A stretch of 38,999 bases of DNA from Porphyromonas sp. COT-290 OH3588 (lineage in GTDB: Bacteria; Bacteroidota; Bacteroidia; Bacteroidales; Porphyromonadaceae). This document shows, piece after piece, positions 34,415-38,999 of this stretch. Each line of letters begins with the position of its first letter. Position 1 is the stretch's first letter. The stretch lies in contig NZ_JRFC01000026.1 in NCBI RefSeq assembly GCF_000769075.1, forward strand, positions 1-38,999, given 5' to 3'. Both the position numbers and the translations under genes were made by a program. The notes beneath the pieces were generated by a model. It saw only the letters and a program-made list of their open reading frames with translations. It searched no databases and was not told the origin of the DNA.

Positions 34415-35689
34415 ATGAGAACATTATTTATTGTACTACCCCTACTACTATGCTCCTTGCTACTCTCTAGTTGTAGTGACGAGCGTATGGAATCACTGAT
34501 GAGGGATTTGGTCGTGGCACCTCCCTCCACAATCGAGCGTGACGTCAAGGGGCACGAGCAGATCTACTCGATTCAAGCTATCTTGCGCCTAGCGCACAAG
34601 CGCAAAGACGGTAAAACCTTCGCAGCATACGATATTCCTTCAAGTGCTACGCCCCTGCCGATCTACCAAGAGATAGCCTTTAGCAAAGACAGTAATGGCA
34701 AGATGTCCATCACCTCGGCTCGGAAAGTATTTGATGTGGTCAAGGGTGAGGATATCTACTATGCACTAGAGCTAAAGTACTATGACCTCAATGGTCGTCT
34801 CATCAACCATCAGTTTTCGGGTTATGACCCCAAAGATGAGGCCAACTCTACGCTGTTGGTGCATCAGCATTTCTTTACGGTACAGGGGTATGCCTTGAGT
34901 GGGTATCCGCTTGTCTACCCTATGACGCTCGATAGCATCTATTACGACAAATACCTCTTCCAGCTCGATAGCAAGGGCAATCGTGTACGCGCTACTGCTA
35001 GCTCGCCTTCTATTGTCTATGCTCCCGAGGTACATCAGCCCAATTCACTTCGTTATAGCCTGCCATTAGCTATTAAGGCAACTGAAGTGGCTCTCACGCA
35101 GGAGGCTCAAGTGTCCTATACAGACCCACAGACAGGTAAGCTCTATCAACTCTACAAGACCATTGATGCTTTTGAGTTAAATGGGCTAGTGCCCAAAATC
35201 TTTACTTATGAGTATCGAGATACCGACCCTGTGGAGGAGGTACTAGGCTCTGCTATCGTTGGGCAAGATGATCTAGGGCGCATCCGTGCAGGGATACCCG
35301 TTATTAGGCTTCGCAAGAAGCGTAGCTTAGACCCAGGGACTCCACTAGATGCCTTAGGCTTCAAGGGAGTTCTCAAATTTCATCAGTCTAATATGGCCTT
35401 CCAGATGCGTACCTGCATCAGTCATATCATTACAGCCAACGGTAAGTACGATCTTACTGGGTACGAGAATCCGGGTGGAGTACATCGCTTCAATCAGCTC
35501 TCTCCTGCTTGGAATAGCTTCGATATCGACTACCCAGTCCCCTTCCGGATAATCGCAGATGTAGACCGAGATAAGGACGCGTGTGTGAGGGATATACAGC
35601 GCTTCTACCCCGAGGGGGAGCGAGCAGCTCTAGAGCAGATGCTTTGGGGCGAAGGATACTTCGATCGTATTCCCAAGATAACTATGTAA
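34415..35689 (+). CDS. Lipoprotein A of the receptor operon
   Basis: A 424-residue lipoprotein with lipobox LLSSC (C20), followed by SDER, which fits the Bacteroidota surface-export signal (S-D-E). It starts 7 bases after the receptor stop. It is a paralogue of the next gene. Shared landmarks are a strand pair ending in YDLNGRLINHQF here (YNKQGKLINEEI there), PKIFTYEYRDT (PKLLTYTYRDT), GFKGVLKFHQSN (GLKGHIRFDHDG) and VPFRIIADVDRD (LPIRVFTSTLDS). At the place where the paralogue has a histidine-rich loop, this protein reads LAHKRKDGKTFAAY, so the histidines are mostly lost. No known function; a surface ligand-capture role is inferred from context. Confidence 0.85.
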   Translation: MRTLFIVLPLLLCSLLLSSCSDERMESLMRDLVVAPPSTIERDVKGHEQIYSIQAILRLAHKRKDGKTFAAYDIPSSATPLPIYQEIAFSKDSNGKMSITSARKVFDVVKGEDIYYALELKYYDLNGRLINHQFSGYDPKDEANSTLLVHQHFFTVQGYALSGYPLVYPMTLDSIYYDKYLFQLDSKGNRVRATASSPSIVYAPEVHQPNSLRYSLPLAIKATEVALTQEAQVSYTDPQTGKLYQLYKTIDAFELNGLVPKIFTYEYRDTDPVEEVLGSAIVGQDDLGRIRAGIPVIRLRKKRSLDPGTPLDALGFKGVLKFHQSNMAFQMRTCISHIITANGKYDLTGYENPGGVHRFNQLSPAWNSFDIDYPVPFRIIADVDRDKDACVRDIQRFYPEGERAALEQMLWGEGYFDRIPKITM

Positions 35690-35704
35690 AATAGGATACT
35701 AGCA

Positions 35705-36988
35705 ATGAGTAAATTGTTCAAGATACTTTTCGCCTTGGCGATACTGCTTGGGACCAGCTTCTCGTGCAAGCGCTTTGTTTTTGGGGAGGTTGTGGTTGAT
35801 GAAGATAACAACCCCTTGGTTCAGAAGAAAGTCCCTCGTACGGGAGCAGATCTATTCGAGGCTCCCGTGGTCAATAGTCCAGATTTGCCTAACCCAGACC
35901 CGCAAGGAGCCTTTGCAGATTGGGCTACTTGTCTTGTGATGTTCAAAGAGGGGCATCCACATGGTGGAGGTAAGTTGCATGGCAACTTTGTCTATGCCAA
36001 AGCACCGTGGCGGCAAGAGCAGTTTGCCGTCATTCACAATAGAGCCTCTGGGGTCAAGGTAGAGGTCGATCGTAGTAGTGTCGTGACCTATCTGGAGAAA
36101 GAGGCTGGTAAGCAGGGCCCCAACCACTTTCGTATCATCGGAGGTAATAGTAAACTTTGGGGGCTCTGTTTCTATTTTTACAACAAGCAGGGTAAGCTCA
36201 TCAACGAGGAGATACTCAAGCACTCCGATCAATATCAGATCTTTTTTTCCATCAGTGATCTAGATGATAAGGGGCAGCCATACGAAGTGATGGACGTACG
36301 CTACACTGGCTCCGACCAAGGACCAGTACCATCTAAGTACTTCTCCAGTCGTAAGAGCTTTGATCAGCGTAGGCTCGCCACGCCTAAGTTGTTGACCTAT
36401 ACATATCGAGATACTTGGTTACACGACGACATGGCCGATGGTGTGCGAGAGCTTTTCAACCTCAAGCTACTTCCTCCCTATACGCGCAAAACCTATACTA
36501 AGGCCTATTCCGAGGATCAAGACTATGTTGGCCTCAAAGGGCATATTAGGTTTGACCATGACGGTTCCATAGACAGGCAGAGTGAGTGGCCTATCGTGCG
36601 TACCGATGGCAGGTACTACAATCGCGGGACGAATCTTCTGCCGCACTTTTATCTTGCCATTAGGGTGCTCAAGTGTCCTCCGGGCAAGAAGGCTATCTTC
36701 CCCAAGACAGAGCCTCGAGGAGAGAATAAATTTGTATGTGCGCCTTATTACGAACCCAACGAGGCGTCTTCTTGGCAGGAAATTATAAGAATTAATTTGC
36801 CTATTCGAGTCTTTACAAGCACCTTGGATTCCGACCCTACAGATGACGATCCCAACGAACCCTACTTCGTACACCTAGGGCGAGAAATAGGTTTGTCTGC
36901 ACAGGAGGCCTATAATGCCGTCAATAATATCATCATTCATGGAGATGATGGCTCTGGAGGATCGGGTTATGGTTCATGGTTTCTCTAG
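35705..36988 (+). CDS. Lipoprotein B with histidine-rich loop
   Basis: A 427-residue lipoprotein (signal ends LGTSFSC, then KRFVFGEV; no obvious surface-export signal). It starts 15 bases after its paralogue. Near residue 80 lies FKEGHPHGGGKLHGNF, with three histidines in a glycine-rich loop (H-P-H and a later H), a plausible metal or heme ligand set. The remaining body aligns with lipoprotein A. The tail is acidic then glycine/serine-rich (DPTDDDPNEP, GDDGSGGSGYGS). No characterised family is recognised. Gene order and histidine content suggest cooperation with the receptor. Confidence 0.83.
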   Translation: MSKLFKILFALAILLGTSFSCKRFVFGEVVVDEDNNPLVQKKVPRTGADLFEAPVVNSPDLPNPDPQGAFADWATCLVMFKEGHPHGGGKLHGNFVYAKAPWRQEQFAVIHNRASGVKVEVDRSSVVTYLEKEAGKQGPNHFRIIGGNSKLWGLCFYFYNKQGKLINEEILKHSDQYQIFFSISDLDDKGQPYEVMDVRYTGSDQGPVPSKYFSSRKSFDQRRLATPKLLTYTYRDTWLHDDMADGVRELFNLKLLPPYTRKTYTKAYSEDQDYVGLKGHIRFDHDGSIDRQSEWPIVRTDGRYYNRGTNLLPHFYLAIRVLKCPPGKKAIFPKTEPRGENKFVCAPYYEPNEASSWQEIIRINLPIRVFTSTLDSDPTDDDPNEPYFVHLGREIGLSAQEAYNAVNNIIIHGDDGSGGSGYGSWFL

Positions 36989-37034
36989 TATAATTAATTA
37001 TTCATATATCATACTTAACTAAAACACAAACTAA

Positions 37035-38030
37035 ATGAAACATTTGACGAATAGAGGGCTTGTAGTATTCGCTCTCGCAGCACTAGCACTGTCTAGTTGT
37101 AAGTCCAAAGAAGAACCAGATGACCCCAATCGTAAAAATAACGAGAAGGTAGCAACCTTAGATCATTTGATCATACAAGAGGTTTTCCACTCTGGTAACT
37201 GGCACCCACGTGGTTATCCTACCAAAGACGATGCGTACATCAAGATTTACAACCCCACCAACAAGACGGTATATCTTGATGGTATGGCTTTGTTGATGAC
37301 GCCTTTTAGTAGCAACATTCAACTTGAGTTAGGGCAAGACTGTGACTTCAGAGAAACTCATATTGCTGGCGACAAGGTAATTCAGTTCCCTGGTAAGGGA
37401 GAGGAGTATCCCATAGAGCCTGGTAAGGTAATCCTCGTAGCCCATACAGCCATAGACTATACCAAAGATGTCGAAGATGGTACAGCTGCCAATCCCAACT
37501 CGTTTGACCTCTCGAATGCCAATTTCGAATGGCTCACCAAAGAACAGATCAACGAGGACGATCGTAAGGACAACGAGAAAGTCCCCAATATGTCGGTAAT
37601 TTATTCTGGCAGGGAGTTCTTTGATCAGACTTCCCCCAACTTTACAATTAGTTCAGGTTATGGTTTGATCGCTCTAGTCAAATTGGGGGTGTCAGCCAAG
37701 GATCTTGAGAAAGATGAGTATAAGTGGGAGTGTACGTGGAATAATGCCTCTGGAGGTCACGGCCATGGAGGTAGTGGTACCTACCTCAAGATACCTAATG
37801 CTTGGATCGTTGATGCCGTAAATCTATGTCCCAAAGAGGCATTTAAGTGGTATATCTCTAGCCGCACGATCGACGCTGGGTGGACAAGTGCGATGATTCA
37901 CCGCCCTAGCAAGAAGAAACCTCTCGGCCTAGCGCTTGTACGCAAGCACGATGGCAAGAATTTCGTTGATACCAACAACTCTACCGTAGACTTTGAGGTA
38001 GTGGAACCTAGCCTCAGAGTGAAGAAATAA
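37035..38030 (+). CDS. DUF4876-like lipoprotein
   Basis: A 331-residue lipoprotein with lipobox ALSSC (C22) followed by KSKEEPDD, which resembles a surface-export signal. The N-terminal part (LIIQEVFHSGNWHP, DAYIKIYNPTNKTVYLDGM) matches the DUF4876/lamin-tail-like pattern found beside TonB receptors in Bacteroidota. A glycine/histidine patch, ASGGHGHGGSGTY, lies near residue 240, echoing the HPHG loop of lipoprotein B. It starts 46 bases after that gene and is followed by a terminator, so it is the last gene of the operon. Function is unknown. Confidence 0.83.
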   Translation: MKHLTNRGLVVFALAALALSSCKSKEEPDDPNRKNNEKVATLDHLIIQEVFHSGNWHPRGYPTKDDAYIKIYNPTNKTVYLDGMALLMTPFSSNIQLELGQDCDFRETHIAGDKVIQFPGKGEEYPIEPGKVILVAHTAIDYTKDVEDGTAANPNSFDLSNANFEWLTKEQINEDDRKDNEKVPNMSVIYSGREFFDQTSPNFTISSGYGLIALVKLGVSAKDLEKDEYKWECTWNNASGGHGHGGSGTYLKIPNAWIVDAVNLCPKEAFKWYISSRTIDAGWTSAMIHRPSKKKPLGLALVRKHDGKNFVDTNNSTVDFEVVEPSLRVKK

Positions 38031-38057
38031 GTCCTGCCATAGCTAAAAAAGGACGCT

Positions 38058-38097
38058 GGGGCTGTGCCAAAATTTGTTTTTGATGCGGCCCCTTTTA
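38058..38097 (+). terminator. Terminator of the receptor operon
   Basis: GGGGCTGTGCCAAAA pairs with TTTTTGATGCGGCCCC with several G-U pairs, followed by TTTTATTG. It lies 27 bases past the DUF4876-like stop. Its GGGGC...CAAAA design is the same as in the hairpins at 20034 and 25074. Confidence 0.75.
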
Positions 38098-38175
38098 TTG
38101 TGCATTAGATAGTCGTTCCTTAAATAGTCATTTAACACCTGTTATTCAGTATAATACCTTTCTAAATCCTTTGTC

Positions 38176-38221
38176 AAATCTGCAGGTTTTCGTATCTTCA
38201 AGGTATGAAACTTGCAGATTT
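38176..38221 (+). other. Long hairpin ahead of the transposase start
   Basis: The arms 38176-38196 and 38202-38221 pair almost completely (AAATCTGCAGG... against ...CTTGCAGATTT) with a one-base bulge and a 5-base loop. It ends 3 bases before the transposase ATG at 38225. Such hairpins near IS ends are thought to block read-through into the transposase; it may include the left terminal repeat. Confidence 0.65.
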
Positions 38222-38224
38222 TTC

Positions 38225-38935
38225 ATGATTACAAAGCCCCACAGCACCCCATCATTCTTCAGCAGTCTATCCTACATGCTGAACCAATCGCTCCCGCTCT
38301 ACAAACTATCCGACAAAATAGATTGGGCAAAATTTGACATAGTCTTCTCTCCTCTGTATTGTCAGAATAATGGTCGCCCTGCTAAGCCCATTCGTCTGAT
38401 GTGTGGCTTATTGATTCTCAAACACCTGCGAAATCTCTCTGATGAATCCGTTGCGGAGCAATGGAGTGAAAATGCTTATTACCAATACTTTTGTGGCATG
38501 CAAGAGTTCATCCCTAGTGCGCCCTGTGCCTCTTCTGATTTGGTACATTTTCGCAAGCGCATTGGAGCAAAGGGGATAGAACTCATTTTCCAAGAAAGCA
38601 TTCGTGTCAATAACGAAGATGATGATGACAAGCATCATAACGTTGCTTTTATCGACTCGATCGTTCAAGAGAAGAATATCACTTACCCTGACAGATGCCA
38701 AGTTGCATAAAATATTGTCCGCAAGGTTCTGGATATCTTCCATAAACTAGAGCCACCACTTCGCCAAAGCTACACCTTTGTATTGAAGCGTATCTATCGC
38801 GACCAACGTTTTCGCAATCATCCCAAGAATCACCAAAAGGCACTGAAAGCGGATAGGAAATTGCACACCATAGCAGGCAGATTAGTCCGAGAGCTCAAAC
38901 GCTGCACATTCCTCCTTCCAGCGCAACAATGTTGA
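38225..38935 (+). pseudogene. Decayed IS5-group transposase
   Basis: The N-terminal region (KLSDKIDWAKFDIVFSPLY, NGRPAKPIRLMCGLLILK, LSDESVAEQWSENAYYQYF) is the DUF772 domain of IS5-group transposases. The first catalytic aspartate is in FIDSIVQEKNITYP. Right after that the frame slips: the expected TDAKLHK appears one frame over (38688-38708), the original frame meets a TAA at 38708-38710, and from 38717 it again reads transposase sequence (VRKVLDIFHKLEPPLRQSYT, IYRDQRFRNHPK, AGRLVRELKR). A +1 and a +2 change thus compensate each other. It ends at a TGA at 38933-38935, so the second and third catalytic residues are absent. The start is the ATG at 38225; an earlier TTG (38171) precedes the hairpin. 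Confidence 0.85.
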
Positions 38936-38999
38936 TCTAAGTTAGTCCTAAAACTTGGCTTGGCGTTAGGTATCCTAGCCGTTTTCTGGGTCTTCGATT
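38936..38999. other. Unassigned right edge
   Basis: No feature is recognised in these last 64 bases. They may be the tail of the truncated insertion sequence or the flank; the window stops before this can be judged. Confidence 0.4.

Overview
The window looks like chromosomal DNA of a Bacteroidales bacterium, most probably Porphyromonas or a close relative. The grounds are: Bacteroidota-type -7 promoter motifs (TAnnTTTG) ahead of several genes; the cell-envelope block ftsX-DUF3098-uppP-truB-queA-folK in the order usual for this phylum; a TonB-dependent receptor with an N-terminal carboxypeptidase-regulatory-like domain; many lipoproteins; and a Porphyromonas-type IS5-group transposase remnant. 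The species assignment is inference.

Layout. (1) 1-5926, plus strand: a secreted GH2 beta-galactosidase-type enzyme, a beta-helix-like lipoprotein whose start codon sits just after a long hairpin, and a two-HKD cardiolipin synthase. (2) 5946-19056, minus strand: housekeeping genes, read from high to low coordinates: an uncharacterised lipoprotein (apparently frameshifted at its 3' end), ftsX, DUF3098, uppP, truB, queA, folK, guaA (own promoter), panB, a TRIC-type channel, an acyltransferase, a nitroreductase, a DUF2520 Rossmann protein, a KdsC-like phosphatase, maf and cbiB. (3) 19057-20100: a gene-free kilobase with two repeat families. (4) 20101-30990, minus strand: an SDF-family symporter, a TPR protein plus ABC-F ATPase, a two-helix membrane peptide, and a tightly overlapped operon of a DivIC-like protein, a small membrane protein, a pseudouridine synthase, a DsbD-like protein and mazG. 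(5) 30991-31959: a second large gene-free stretch. It holds the inverted partner of the repeat at 19.4-19.9 kb, then a promoter and a potentially structured leader. (6) 31960-38030, plus strand: a compact four-gene outer-membrane operon of a TonB-dependent receptor, two paralogous lipoproteins and a DUF4876-like lipoprotein, closed by a hairpin terminator. (7) 38176-38999: a decayed IS5-group transposase.

Two things stand out. The first is the receptor/lipoprotein operon with its switch-like leader; histidine-rich HPHG/HGHG motifs in two of the lipoproteins suggest metal or heme acquisition, but the substrate is unknown. The second is a pair of about 430-bp inverted repeats (19440-19873 and 31201-31636) with a conserved internal promoter motif. 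It may be a duplicated small-RNA locus or mobile element, and it flanks an 11-kb block that could invert. No tRNA, rRNA or CRISPR array was recognised.
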